DNA of 64,000 nt, taken from NCBI GenBank assembly GCA_003216195.1, contig QCJF01000005.1, positions 1-64,000 on the forward strand. Direction: 5' to 3'. Of this stretch, positions 21,162 to 29,816 are shown piece by piece. Origin of the DNA: Pelagibacteraceae bacterium AG-404-P08. GTDB lineage: Bacteria > Pseudomonadota > Alphaproteobacteria > HIMB59. Position 1 is the stretch's first letter, and the number at the start of each line of letters is the position of its first letter. Made by a program: the position numbers and the translations under genes. Under the pieces are notes generated by a model. The model was not told where the DNA came from. It saw only the letters and a program-made list of their open reading frames with translations, and did not search any database.

Positions 21162-21699
21162 TAGATGACATCTCTACACCTATATTATCAAGAATATGGA
21201 AACAAGGAGTAGAGCAGTTAATAAAACTATTTAAATTAGGCATAAATAAATGGGAGAATTGTTTTTGGACTGTTGAATTTTCAATAAATTCATCATATCT
21301 CGGTCTATAAATAACGCAAATACTAATATTTTTTAAAATCCACTCATATTCTTTCCATTCGTGAAAATGACCAAGCTGATCAAGACCTATAATTAAATAA
21401 AAAGAGCTAAGGTCACATTTAGTCTTAATTTTTTGCAACACATCATAGGTACATTTCATTTTATAACGATGTTCAAAGTCAGAAACTTTTACTAACGGCT
21501 CTTTAATTTTTGATCGGATATTTGATAATTGAGAATTTATTGAGTTTAAATTTTGATTAGCCTTAAGAGGATTTTGATAAGTGGGAAGGACAAATAGTTT
21601 TTTCAGATTTAAACTTTTTATTGAACTTTCTATTACATGAACGTGTCCCTCGTGTAAGGGATTAAAAAATCCACCATACAGTCCAATCTTTCTATTCAT
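21142..21699 (-). CDS. nadD: Nicotinate-nucleotide adenylyltransferase
   Basis: A 185-residue NAD-biosynthesis enzyme that makes nicotinate adenine dinucleotide from NaMN and ATP. The nucleotidyltransferase motif GGFFNPLHEGH and the C-terminal ISTRxxR-type loop, here MSSSELRDS, are visible. The last motif lacks the usual final arginine seen in many homologues. It is embedded between an unassigned 137-residue gene and rsfS, each overlapping by a few bases. Confidence 0.88.
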   Translation of the reverse strand: MNRKIGLYGGFFNPLHEGHVHVIESSIKSLNLKKLFVLPTYQNPLKANQNLNSINSQLSNIRSKIKEPLVKVSDFEHRYKMKCTYDVLQKIKTKCDLSSFYLIIGLDQLGHFHEWKEYEWILKNISICVIYRPRYDEFIENSTVQKQFSHLFMPNLNSFINCSTPCFHILDNIGVEMSSSELRDS

Positions 21700-22105
21700 C
21701 TATTTTTCTCAAAAATTTTTTAGAGACACCATTTTCCTCGAGGAATTTGTTTAGAATATCTATAAATTGTAATTGTAATTTTGAACTTGTATGAAATAAA
21801 ATCGGCACTCTTTGTTTAAAAAAATAAAATAAAGATATAATAAATTGCAAATCATTTTCTTCCTCTATGTAAACTACACCTTTGTTTATCAAACGCTCTT
21901 TGTTATATTTAAAGAAAAGGTTATTAAAGGGCTCACTTATAAGAGTCACTTTATTAATTTCATTTAATTCTTCTTCATTGAAAAATTTTAAACTTTCTAA
22001 CTCATATATTGAAGATTTGATTATATGAGTAACATCTTCTTTGTTCAAAGAGCTAAGATATTCGATCTGGGATTTTAATTCTTGAAAATTATTACGGAAT
22101 TCCAT
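21692..22105 (-). CDS. Uncharacterised protein, possibly a degenerate ProA-like fragment
   Basis: A 137-residue protein with no family I can name with confidence. It overlaps both proA (one base) and nadD (eight bases), so it is translated as part of the operon. The segment GVVYIEEENDLQFIISLFYF followed by PILFHTSSKLQLQFIDILN can be laid against ProA's GVIGIIYESRPN ... ISILRGGSECIETNKKLYE with similar spacing and hydrophobic pattern. No catalytic cysteine or nucleotide-binding residues are present. I infer, weakly, that it may be a truncated aldehyde-dehydrogenase-fold relative arising by duplication of proA. Confidence 0.6.
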   Translation of the reverse strand: MEFRNNFQELKSQIEYLSSLNKEDVTHIIKSSIYELESLKFFNEEELNEINKVTLISEPFNNLFFKYNKERLINKGVVYIEEENDLQFIISLFYFFKQRVPILFHTSSKLQLQFIDILNKFLEENGVSKKFLRKIDE

Positions 22106-23358
22106 TAAGGCCTTGTGGTGTGATTGCCTATTACTTGATATTTAAATGTTGTTAGATGTTTTGCTCCTACTGGCCCTCTCACATGAAGTTTGTCAGTAGA
22201 AATACCTATTTCTGCTCCAAATCCGAATTCTCCACCATCAGCAAATTGAGTGGAAGCATTATTCATTAAAATGGCACTTTTACAGTTTTGAAAGAAATAC
22301 TCTATAGATTGTTGATTGTTACTTAAACAACTCTCGGTATGTCCACTAGAATATTTGTTTATATGCTCTACACATTCTTCAACATTATCAACTAGTTTTA
22401 CTGTAATTTTGTTATCTAGATATTCAGTTGACCAATCTTCTTCTGTTGCATCTCGATCGATTGAATAAATATCTTTGAGGCGACTACATCCAATAATTTC
22501 ACATCCTTGTGATTTTAAATTATCTAAAACAGATGAAATATCTTCTGCTGAATTATTAGAGTGTATAAGTAAAGTCTCTGTTGCACCACAAATCTCTGGT
22601 CTTCTCAGCTTGGCATTTGCGATGACCTCAGTGGCTTTATCTTTATCATATCCTTCATCCCAAAAAGTATGACACAAACCTTCCAAATGTTTAATTGTAG
22701 GAACTTTTGAGTTTTTTGAAATTGTTTCAATTAACGATTTTCCCCCACGAGGAATAATCACATCTACATCTCCTTCAGCTTTTAACAACTCTTCAACAAA
22801 ACTACGATCAGTATTTTGAATAAAACAGACAAGATGAGTATCAAAATTTAAATCTTTTAAAGCATCTTGAATGCACTCATAAAGTTTTTTATTAGTTTCG
22901 ATACACTCAGAGCCTCCTCTAAGAATAGAAATATTTCCAGATCTAAGGCAAAGACATGCAGCATCTATTGTTACATTAGGTCGAGACTCATAAATAATAC
23001 CAATCACACCAATAGGCACTGAGACTTTTGTAAATTGCAACCCATTAGTGGCATTGGTCCAACTTTCTAAAGTTTGATTAAGGGGATCTTGCATTTGGGC
23101 TATTTTCTCAACGTCACGAGAAAGTTGATCTATTTTCTCTGAAGTCAAAACTAATCTATTAATCATAGGTGCAGAAATATTATTTGATTTAGCTCTTTCT
23201 ACATCTGCTTGATTAGCTTTTAGAATTTCATTTTTATTAGATAATAGAAAACCACTAATATTCATTAAAATTCTACTTCTATCCTCTGCTGATAGTTTGG
23301 ACATGGCACTCGATGCCCTCTTCGAATGGTTTAAAATTTCTTGAAAATAGTCACTCAT
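22105..23358 (-). CDS. proA: Gamma-glutamyl phosphate reductase
   Basis: A 417-residue NADPH-dependent enzyme that reduces gamma-glutamyl phosphate to glutamate semialdehyde, the second step of proline synthesis. It is an ALDH-fold protein with VPIGVIGIIYESRPNVT, the catalytic cysteine region RRPEICGATETLLIH, and the C-terminal ASTQFADGGEFGFGAEIGIST. Length is standard. It overlaps proB by four bases (ATGA-type), placing the two consecutive pathway enzymes under translational coupling. Confidence 0.95.
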   Translation of the reverse strand: MSDYFQEILNHSKRASSAMSKLSAEDRSRILMNISGFLLSNKNEILKANQADVERAKSNNISAPMINRLVLTSEKIDQLSRDVEKIAQMQDPLNQTLESWTNATNGLQFTKVSVPIGVIGIIYESRPNVTIDAACLCLRSGNISILRGGSECIETNKKLYECIQDALKDLNFDTHLVCFIQNTDRSFVEELLKAEGDVDVIIPRGGKSLIETISKNSKVPTIKHLEGLCHTFWDEGYDKDKATEVIANAKLRRPEICGATETLLIHSNNSAEDISSVLDNLKSQGCEIIGCSRLKDIYSIDRDATEEDWSTEYLDNKITVKLVDNVEECVEHINKYSSGHTESCLSNNQQSIEYFFQNCKSAILMNNASTQFADGGEFGFGAEIGISTDKLHVRGPVGAKHLTTFKYQVIGNHTTRP

Positions 23359-24473
23359 CTCGATCTCACCAAGTTATCTTTATGAACTATCTCATCCTCT
23401 CGGACAAAACCAAGAATTTCACTGAATTCTGATGATTTTTTACCTTTTATTTTATCCATTTCCTGAAAATCATAATTAATCATGCCTCTAGCTAACTCTT
23501 TTTTATTGTAATGGATCGAAACAGTATCACCACGATAAAACTTTCCATCAATTGACTTTACACCTATTGCCAACAGACTTGAATTTTTCTTGAGTGCTTT
23601 TGAGGCCCCTTCATCAATATGGACAATTGCTTTTTGTATTGGTCTATTCCAAATCCATTGCTGGCGACTTGTCAGAATATTTTTGGAAGGATGAAACCAT
23701 GTTGAAGATTGAGGATCAATCTCACTCAAAGGATTATTCACCAAACCATTTGATATGATCATGGTGGATCCAGATTGAATGCAGAGTTTTGCAGCATTGA
23801 TTTTTGCCAACATCCCACCAGAACCAAACTTACTTAAATCTTTATCAATATATTTTTCTATTTGTTGATCAACCTCTTCAACAGATGTAATCAGTTTAGC
23901 TTGCAAAGACTTTTTAGGATTTGCAGTATACAGACCATTCACATCAGATAATAAAATTAATAACTCAGCTGACAGGGCATTTGCGATCATAGCAGAAAGT
24001 TTATCATTATCTCCAAAACGAATTTCTTCTGTTGAGGTAGTATCATTTTCATTAATTATTGGAACAACATTTAAATCCATAAGAGAGTAAATTGTATTTC
24101 TGATGTTCAAATATTTTCTTCTTTCGTTTAAATCCTCAGCTGTTATTAAAATCTGAGAACTTTGAATATTTAATTTTGCAAAAGCTTTTTGCCATTGTTG
24201 AGAGAGTTGTATTTGACCTATTGATGCAGCAGCCTGCTTTTCATGCAAATTAGTCAACTTTTTTTTTGAGAGTATATTCCTACCTAAAGCGATTGCACCA
24301 GATGAGACAATGATTATCTTAGACCCTCTCTTTTGGAGTTCTTTAACATCTTCAATGAGTGAGTTTAGCCATTTTCTCCTCAGCACATGCTTTTCGTTAA
24401 CCAAAATATTTGAGCCAACTTTAATGACAATAACTTTTGATTTTTTAGCTAATTCTAAAAATTTTTTATTCAT
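23355..24473 (-). CDS. proB: Glutamate 5-kinase
   Basis: A 372-residue kinase for the first step of proline synthesis. The amino-acid kinase domain (about residues 12-255) shows VIKVGSNILV, IIIVSSGAIALG, NENDTTSTEEIRFGDNDKLSA and the glycine-rich FGSGGMLAKINAAKLC. A C-terminal PUA domain (about residues 275-360) follows. Feedback inhibition by proline is known for the family but cannot be judged here. The gene overlaps obgE by eight bases. Confidence 0.95.
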   Translation of the reverse strand: MNKKFLELAKKSKVIVIKVGSNILVNEKHVLRRKWLNSLIEDVKELQKRGSKIIIVSSGAIALGRNILSKKKLTNLHEKQAAASIGQIQLSQQWQKAFAKLNIQSSQILITAEDLNERRKYLNIRNTIYSLMDLNVVPIINENDTTSTEEIRFGDNDKLSAMIANALSAELLILLSDVNGLYTANPKKSLQAKLITSVEEVDQQIEKYIDKDLSKFGSGGMLAKINAAKLCIQSGSTMIISNGLVNNPLSEIDPQSSTWFHPSKNILTSRQQWIWNRPIQKAIVHIDEGASKALKKNSSLLAIGVKSIDGKFYRGDTVSIHYNKKELARGMINYDFQEMDKIKGKKSSEFSEILGFVREDEIVHKDNLVRSR

Positions 24474-25455
24474 CCTGTAAATATTCTAAACATAAATTTG
24501 TTAATTGATCTAATTGATGTCCTGTTGCAGCTGAAATCAATTTAACCTCTTGATTTAAAGAAGTCTCAAATTCTTTTTTAATTTCCTCAACCCTTTTCTG
24601 ATCAGCAATTTCAATCTTATTTAGTGCAATAATTTCTTTTTTTTGTTCTATTTTGCCTCCATAATTCAAAAGTTCTTGTCGAATAACTTTATAATTTTCA
24701 AAAGGTTTTTCTTCAGTGATATCTACGACGTGAATTAAAATTTTACACCTTTCAACATGGGATAAGAAATCATGACCCAGTCCTTTCCCATCACTCGCAT
24801 GTTCTATAAGCCCAGGTATATCTGCTAATACAAATTCAAGATCTTCCTTTTGAACCATTCCGATGTGTGGATGAAGTGTTGTAAACGCATAATCAGCAAC
24901 TTTTGACTTTGCATTTGTTACAAAATTTAATATTGAAGATTTACCTGCATTTGGCATTCCCACCAAACCAACATCAGCTAATATTTTTAGCTTTAATCTA
25001 ACAGTTGATTCTTGTCCTTTTTCTCCTTGTTGGAACTTACGAGGTGCTCTATTAGTAGAACTTTTAAAGTGAGCATTGCCTTTGCCTCCCTGACCTCCTC
25101 TTAAAAAATGATAAGTTTCATCATCTTTTAAAATTTCATGAATTTTAATACTCATGTCTTCGGTGTATATCTCAGTACCACAAGGGACGTCTAAAATAAG
25201 ATCTTTGCCACTTGCGCCAGTTTTTAATTGACCAGCACCACCCATACCGTTTTGCGCATTATGATGTTGGTTAAAACGATATCTTTGAAGAGTGTTAATT
25301 CCTTTATTCCCTCGAAAAATAACATCACCACCTTTTCCACCATTTCCACCATTAGGGCCTCCGTACTCTACAAATTTTTCTCTTCGAAAACTAAGAGCAC
25401 CGTGTCCACCATTTCCTGATTTAATATATATTTTTGCTTTATCTATAAATGCCAT
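24466..25455 (-). CDS. obgE: GTPase ObgE/CgtA
   Basis: A 329-residue ribosome-associated GTPase needed for 50S assembly. The glycine-rich Obg fold is clear (FRREKFVEYGGPNGGNGGKGG, residues 23-43), followed by the G domain with GMPNAGKSSILNFVT, DIPGLIEHASDGKGLG and NKIEIAD. The variable C-terminal extension of longer Obg proteins is missing. Its position between rpmA and proB is conserved in Alphaproteobacteria. Confidence 0.95.
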   Translation of the reverse strand: MAFIDKAKIYIKSGNGGHGALSFRREKFVEYGGPNGGNGGKGGDVIFRGNKGINTLQRYRFNQHHNAQNGMGGAGQLKTGASGKDLILDVPCGTEIYTEDMSIKIHEILKDDETYHFLRGGQGGKGNAHFKSSTNRAPRKFQQGEKGQESTVRLKLKILADVGLVGMPNAGKSSILNFVTNAKSKVADYAFTTLHPHIGMVQKEDLEFVLADIPGLIEHASDGKGLGHDFLSHVERCKILIHVVDITEEKPFENYKVIRQELLNYGGKIEQKKEIIALNKIEIADQKRVEEIKKEFETSLNQEVKLISAATGHQLDQLTNLCLEYLQDE

Positions 25456-25488
25456 AACAGTTTAATTTGAAGTTTTTTTTAAGTGGGT

Positions 25489-25734
25489 TTAGTTAACGCA
25501 AACAAACTGTCTGTTTCGAGATTTTTTAAACAGAACTTTGCCTTCAACTAAGGAGAAAAGAGTATGATCTTTTCCAATCCCAACATTTTCGCCCGGGTAA
25601 AATTTTGTACCACGCTGACGAACAATAATATTTCCAGGAATTACGTGTTCGCCACCAAACTTTTTAACTCCAAGCCTTCTACCAGCCGAGTCTCTTCCGT
25701 TTTTGGAACTTCCACCTGCTTTTTTCGTTGCCAT
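25489..25734 (-). CDS. rpmA: 50S ribosomal protein L27
   Basis: An 81-residue L27 with the typical start [20 protein letters not shown], then [23 protein letters not shown] and [16 protein letters not shown]. The N-terminal tail reaches the peptidyl transferase centre. It lies four bases downstream of rplU, the universal L21-L27 pairing. Confidence 0.97.
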   Translation of the reverse strand: MATKKAGGSSKNGRDSAGRRLGVKKFGGEHVIPGNIIVRQRGTKFYPGENVGIGKDHTLFSLVEGKVLFKKSRNRQFVCVN

Positions 25735-25738
25735 ATTT

Positions 25739-26263
25739 CTACTTTTTTACCTCAGTTGTTTGTTTTTTCACAGTCTTTTTTTCTTTAGCCTCGACCTTTT
25801 TAGGTTTTTCAGCTTTAGTTTCAACTTTTTTTGTTTCTGTTGCTTTTACTTCAGTTTTTTTTGGAGTTTCAGCCTTTTTTTCAACTTTTTTTGGAGTTTC
25901 TGCTTTTGGCGCAACTTTTTTAACTGGCTCTTTAAAGCTTTCTTCTCCAATGGCGGACTTGATTGCCATGACTTTTAATATAGAGATATATTGACGATGA
26001 CCTTTAGTTCTTTGAAAATGTTTTCTTCTATTTTTTCTAAAAACTCTAATCTTATCGTCCCTTGTCTGGTAAAGTAATTTTGCAGATACTTCTGCACCTT
26101 TTACTGCTGGAGAACCAAGTTCAAACTTATCGCCATTTCCAACTGCAACGATATCTTTAAAAGATATGGTGTCACCAACTTTACCATCTATTTTATCAAT
26201 CTTTAAAACATCTCCTGGAGACACTTTAAATTGCTTACCAACTGATTTAAGTACTGCGTACAT
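25739..26263 (-). CDS. rplU: 50S ribosomal protein L21 with long charged C-terminal tail
   Basis: Residues 1-103 are ordinary L21 ([42 protein letters not shown]). The protein continues to 174 residues with a low-complexity tail rich in Lys, Glu, Ala, Thr and Pro made of irregular KKVE-AETPKK units. L21 of Alphaproteobacteria often carries a basic or alanine-lysine tail, but this one is long. The tail is encoded by an A-rich purine stretch, giving T-rich spurious frames on the other strand. It is the first gene of the long operon. Confidence 0.93.
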   Translation of the reverse strand: MYAVLKSVGKQFKVSPGDVLKIDKIDGKVGDTISFKDIVAVGNGDKFELGSPAVKGAEVSAKLLYQTRDDKIRVFRKNRRKHFQRTKGHRQYISILKVMAIKSAIGEESFKEPVKKVAPKAETPKKVEKKAETPKKTEVKATETKKVETKAEKPKKVEAKEKKTVKKQTTEVKK

Positions 26264-26275
26264 AATAAGTCGGTC

Positions 26276-26303
26276 AATATATATAGGTCTTTATTTATGT
26301 CAA
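26276..26303 (-). promoter_or_regulatory. Likely sigma-70 promoter of the rplU operon
   Basis: Read on the minus strand, TTGACA (26298-26303) is followed after 16 bp by TATATT (26276-26281), a short distance upstream of the L21 start. Spacing and sequence are close to the housekeeping consensus, and the position suits the head of a strongly expressed ribosomal operon. Confidence 0.5.
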
Positions 26304-26352
26304 TAGTCAAAAATGTAATAAAATAAGGGTTTATAAGACTATATGTTTGTTA

Positions 26353-26766
26353 TTAATTTATTTTGCAGGTATTGCAAACAACGTAAAACTCCAAGTTGTA
26401 GCGAGTAATATTTAATTTATTTTCTCTTACTAATTCGTTTACGCCTTCGGTTAGGTTATTATTTTTAATTTCTTTAACTTTTCCACATCTTTCACAGATG
26501 GTAAATGCAGTATTGCTGGCGCAGTTTGAATTATTACAAATTATAAAGGAATTCAAACTTTCTACTTTGTGAATTTTGCCTAATTCAACAAGCTTATCTA
26601 AAGCTCTATATACTTGGAGAGGTGAGTTTAAGCCCTCTTTTTTTAAACTATCTAAAATAAAATATGCCTTCAAAGGTTCTCCGCTATCTTGCAACAGATT
26701 AAGAACAATTCTTTGATTTTTTGTCAGAGTTTGATCTTTTTTATTATGTGTGTGGTTTGAACTCAT
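26353..26766 (-). CDS. zur: Zinc uptake regulator (Fur family)
   Basis: A 137-residue Fur-family repressor. The winged-helix DNA-binding part spans about residues 15-80. Two CxxC pairs typical of Zur/Fur structural zinc sites are visible (ICERCGK and VVCNTCKIN). Assignment to Zur rather than Fur rests mostly on genomic context: it ends the znuC-znuB-zur run, and a palindromic operator lies in front of znuC/znuA. With zinc bound it would repress those genes. Confidence 0.88.
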   Translation of the reverse strand: MSSNHTHNKKDQTLTKNQRIVLNLLQDSGEPLKAYFILDSLKKEGLNSPLQVYRALDKLVELGKIHKVESLNSFIICNNSNCASNTAFTICERCGKVKEIKNNNLTEGVNELVRENKLNITRYNLEFYVVCNTCKIN

Positions 26767-26771
26767 TATTA

Positions 26772-27587
26772 CTATGATTTTATTTTATTTTTTGAAATTA
26801 GCAATTTTTTCATTGGAATCAATGTGATTATAAAGACACCCAATGTTATTACGAGAATTGTTGGCCCTGTGGGAGTATTCCATATCATTGATGTTTGCAA
26901 GCCGGTAACTAATGAAAAAACTCCAATTATTGAAGATGTAATAGCCATCTGTATTGGCGTGGAGGATAAATTTCTTGAAGCAGATGCTGGTATGATTAGA
27001 AGACCGGTAATTAATAATATACCAACAATTTTTATAGAAATAGCAATTACACTAGCTATTAATAAAGTGAATATTGCAGTGGCTAGGTCAGGGTTTAGCC
27101 CCTCAGCTTTTGCTAATTCTATGTTTACTGTTCCAGCAAATAAGGGTCTCCAAATTAAAATTAAAACTGTTAAAACAATACCTCCTCCAATCCAAACAAA
27201 CAAAACGTCAGTGAAATTAACTGAGAGAATGTCTCCAAAAAGTAAACCCATGAGATCAATCCTAATGAAGGATAATATCCCTAGTAGAACTAAACCTATC
27301 GCTAATACAGAGTGAGCTAATAGACCTAATAAAGCATCATCAGGAAGACGTGTTCTTCTTTGTAAAAAAAGTAAAGATAAAGCAAGAAAACAAGAAACAA
27401 CAAATACGGCAATTGTTAAATTGTAATTCATCGCGTAAGCAATAGTAACTCCCAATAATGCAGAGTGAGCAATAGTATCACCAAAATATGATAATCTTCT
27501 CCAAACAATAAAACATCCTAATGGACCTGTAATTAATGCAAGACCAATTCCAGCTGCAAACGCTCTAACAATAAAGTCATCAAACAT
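26772..27587 (-). CDS. znuB: Zinc ABC transporter permease
   Basis: A 271-residue ABC-3 type permease with about eight transmembrane segments. FIVRAFAAGIGLALITGPLGCFIVWRRLSYFGDT at the start (residues 5-38) and GLNPDLATAIF are typical of the ZnuB/TroC family. It forms the membrane pore of the zinc importer with ZnuC and ZnuA. It lies two bases downstream of znuC and five upstream of zur, so all three are one transcript. Confidence 0.93.
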   Translation of the reverse strand: MFDDFIVRAFAAGIGLALITGPLGCFIVWRRLSYFGDTIAHSALLGVTIAYAMNYNLTIAVFVVSCFLALSLLFLQRRTRLPDDALLGLLAHSVLAIGLVLLGILSFIRIDLMGLLFGDILSVNFTDVLFVWIGGGIVLTVLILIWRPLFAGTVNIELAKAEGLNPDLATAIFTLLIASVIAISIKIVGILLITGLLIIPASASRNLSSTPIQMAITSSIIGVFSLVTGLQTSMIWNTPTGPTILVITLGVFIITLIPMKKLLISKNKIKS

Positions 27588-27589
27588 AA

Positions 27590-28339
27590 TTAAACTTTCT
27601 TTGACTCGTCGATGCTTCCATCAGGCAAGTGCTCATGATCGTGATTGTGTTCATAAAATGCTAAAGTTGGATCAATGTTATTGCCAAATAGTTTTAAATA
27701 TTCTTTATCTTTAATAACTGTTTTTGGAGTTCCAGCACAACAAACGTGACCGTTAAGACAAATCACGTAATCAGTTTGTGACATTACAACATGCAAATTA
27801 TGTGAAATTAATAAGATTCCACAATTTATTTTCTTTACAAATTCTTGAATTGTTTTGTAAAGGGCTATTTCACCTGGGTAATCTACTCCTTGAACAGGTT
27901 CATCTAAAACCAGAAAATGAGGTTCTTTTGCTATAGCACGTGCCATTAGTAATCTTTGGAACTCTCCTCCTGATAAATTTCTTACATCTTCATAAATAAG
28001 ATGTTTGATCCCAGTCATATTGAGAGAATCGCTGATTTCACTTTTTTTATGTTTAATTACTAGATTAACAAAGTCTATAACTCTTAATGGTAAAGACCAA
28101 TCGATTGAAATTTTTTGAGGTACATATGAGATTCTTATGTCATCTTTAATTGTGTTAAAACCCTCATCTGGTTTTAATATGTTCAAACACATTTTTGCAG
28201 TTGTAGATTTACCAGATCCATTGGGCCCAATAAGAGTAACAATTTCTCCTTGTGAAACTTTTAATGATACACCTTTTACAAGCCACTTTTGATTTCTAAC
28301 AACCCCACAGTTGTTTAATTCAATTAAATTATTTTGCAT
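27590..28339 (-). CDS. znuC: Zinc ABC transporter ATP-binding protein
   Basis: A 249-residue ABC ATPase with Walker A GPNGSGKST, signature LSGGEFQR, Walker B FLVLDEPVQGVD and the switch histidine in LLISHNLH. The C-terminus has a short histidine cluster (EHNHDHEH), common in zinc-linked ATPases. It energises ZnuB. Its start faces znuA across a 73-bp spacer holding the Zur-type palindrome. Confidence 0.93.
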   Translation of the reverse strand: MQNNLIELNNCGVVRNQKWLVKGVSLKVSQGEIVTLIGPNGSGKSTTAKMCLNILKPDEGFNTIKDDIRISYVPQKISIDWSLPLRVIDFVNLVIKHKKSEISDSLNMTGIKHLIYEDVRNLSGGEFQRLLMARAIAKEPHFLVLDEPVQGVDYPGEIALYKTIQEFVKKINCGILLISHNLHVVMSQTDYVICLNGHVCCAGTPKTVIKDKEYLKLFGNNIDPTLAFYEHNHDHEHLPDGSIDESKKV

Positions 28340-28363
28340 TTTTTAATTTGACATATTTAAATT

Positions 28364-28393
28364 GTTATAATATTACGTATGTAATAATATAAC
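28364..28393. promoter_or_regulatory. Zur-type palindromic operator between znuC and znuA
   Basis: A 30-bp inverted repeat: left half GTTATAATATTAC, right half GTAATAATATAAC, separated by GTAT. The halves are reverse complements with one mismatch. It overlaps a plausible znuA promoter (TTGACA at 28348-28353, 17-bp spacer, TATTAC at 28371-28376). Position and the adjacent zur gene indicate the zinc-responsive operator for both transcripts. Confidence 0.75.
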
Positions 28394-28412
28394 GTTTAGA
28401 GGGGTAATTAAT

Positions 28413-29438
28413 ATGAATTTCATTAAAAAATCAATTTTTATAATTTTGGTACCACTATTTTTTGGTTTTACTGCAAAAGCAGAGGTCAATGTTGTTACTA
28501 CTATTAAACCTCTCCACTCATTGATATCAAGCGTTATGGAAGGTGTTGGGAAGCCCTCTCTTATTATTGAGGGAACAAATAACCCTCATACCTTTGTTTT
28601 TAAACCCTCTCATGCTGAAATGATTGAGAATGCAGATATTGTATTTTGGATCGGTGAGGATTTAGAGGCATTCATGGAAAAACCTTTAGACTCACTCGCT
28701 AAAAATGCAAAAAAAATAGCGTTTATGGATTTGGCATCAATTGAAAAATTAAAATTTAGAGAACAAAATATTTTTGACGATCACGACGATCATGGACACG
28801 ATGATCATGACGACCACGGTCACAAAGACGATGACCATGATGACCATGATGACCACGATGGCCATGATGACGAACATGACGGACACGATGATCATGATGA
28901 TCATGCAGGACATCACGATGGTCATAACCATGGTGAGTTTGACGCTCATATATGGTTAGATCCAGCAAATGCAAAAGAAATGGTTCTAGAAATTTCTCAT
29001 GAACTATCTGAACTTGATCCAAGCAATAAATCTAAATACGAAGACAATGCTAGTAAGACAATAGTTGCTTTGGACAAGCTTATTGAAGAAGTAGATAAAA
29101 GTTTATCAAAAGATATTAGCTATATAGTATTCCATGATGCTTACCAATATTTTGAGAAAAGATTTGGAGTAATTCCTGCTGGAGCATTGACTTTAAATCC
29201 AGATGTTTTACCAGGAGCTAAACAAATAGCAGATATACAAGATGTTATAAATGACAAAGGTATTAAATGTATTTTCTCAGAGCCACAATATAATCCAAAA
29301 ATAATTGAGACTCTTGGAAATGATATGAATATTTCTACAGGTGTAATGGATCCTTTGGGAGCTTATATAGATGCTGGACCTTCAATGTATAGTGATTTAA
29401 TTAATGGAATTGCAAATTCAATTAAAGATTGTCACTAA
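28413..29438 (+). CDS. znuA: Zinc ABC transporter substrate-binding protein
   Basis: A 341-residue periplasmic binding protein with a signal peptide (about residues 1-23, ending AKA). Zinc ligands are expected in NPHTFVFKPS, DAHIWLDP and VFHDAYQYF, as in ZnuA. Between about residues 120 and 176 is an exceptionally histidine/aspartate-rich loop of repeated DDHDDHGH-like units, known in ZnuA as a flexible zinc-collecting region and here long. A purine-rich ribosome binding site (AGAGGGG) precedes the ATG. It is transcribed divergently from znuCB-zur. Confidence 0.95.
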   Translation: MNFIKKSIFIILVPLFFGFTAKAEVNVVTTIKPLHSLISSVMEGVGKPSLIIEGTNNPHTFVFKPSHAEMIENADIVFWIGEDLEAFMEKPLDSLAKNAKKIAFMDLASIEKLKFREQNIFDDHDDHGHDDHDDHGHKDDDHDDHDDHDGHDDEHDGHDDHDDHAGHHDGHNHGEFDAHIWLDPANAKEMVLEISHELSELDPSNKSKYEDNASKTIVALDKLIEEVDKSLSKDISYIVFHDAYQYFEKRFGVIPAGALTLNPDVLPGAKQIADIQDVINDKGIKCIFSEPQYNPKIIETLGNDMNISTGVMDPLGAYIDAGPSMYSDLINGIANSIKDCH

Positions 29439-29521
29439 TAAAATTTGAAATAAGTTTCAGAAAATTTAAATAGTCATAGAAATTTAAAGGCTAAAAAAAA
29501 ACTAATTTACATATCTTTCTT

Positions 29522-29542
29522 ATAGGCATTTTATATGCCTAT
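29522..29542. repeat. Perfect inverted repeat overlapping a small ORF start
   Basis: ATAGGCAT (29522-29529) and ATGCCTAT (29535-29542) are exact reverse complements with a five-base loop. No T tract follows on either strand, so an operator is more likely than a terminator. The right arm contains the candidate ATG of the 54-residue ORF. Confidence 0.5.
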
Positions 29543-29699
29543 GAGAAAAATTAAAAATAAAGTTTGTAATCTTAAAATTAAAAGAATCGTTGAGGAAAAA
29601 TATTATCCAATATCATTCATAGATAGAGTAAATGTTATGTATCAATTGAATTCACAAAAAAAAGGTAAAGAAAATAGGTCAAATATTACTAAGCTTTGA
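29535..29699 (+). CDS. Possible small basic protein
   Basis: A 54-codon ORF (second possible start at 29541) in the 378-bp gap between znuA and the Irr gene. The product is lysine-rich at the start (MRKIKNKVCNLKIKRIVEEK) followed by YYPISFIDRVNVMYQLN. It has no recognised family and no clear ribosome binding site. Codon use is compatible with the neighbours, but chance occurrence cannot be excluded. The rest of the gap shows nothing else that I can support. Confidence 0.3.
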   Translation: MPMRKIKNKVCNLKIKRIVEEKYYPISFIDRVNVMYQLNSQKKGKENRSNITKL

Positions 29700-29816
29700 G
29701 TTTATTTATTAAACCAAGTTTTTTAAAACCCATTTCAATCTAATAGTGCTAATTTGTCTTCATTTTTTACTCTGAAAGTATTGATAAATAATGAAATTTA
29801 ACATATTTTTAGGTCA

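Noticed and set aside
25703..25994. Phe/Ser-rich plus-strand frames opposite rplU
   Set aside because: Reverse reading of the A-rich tail codons of L21; composition is an artefact.
26824..27315. 163-codon plus-strand frame opposite znuB
   Set aside because: Antisense frame of a well-supported permease; no family features.
28749..29022. Overlapping histidine-, methionine- and isoleucine-rich frames opposite znuA
   Set aside because: Shadow frames of the repeated GAT/CAC codons of the ZnuA loop; no ribosome binding site and no independent protein character.
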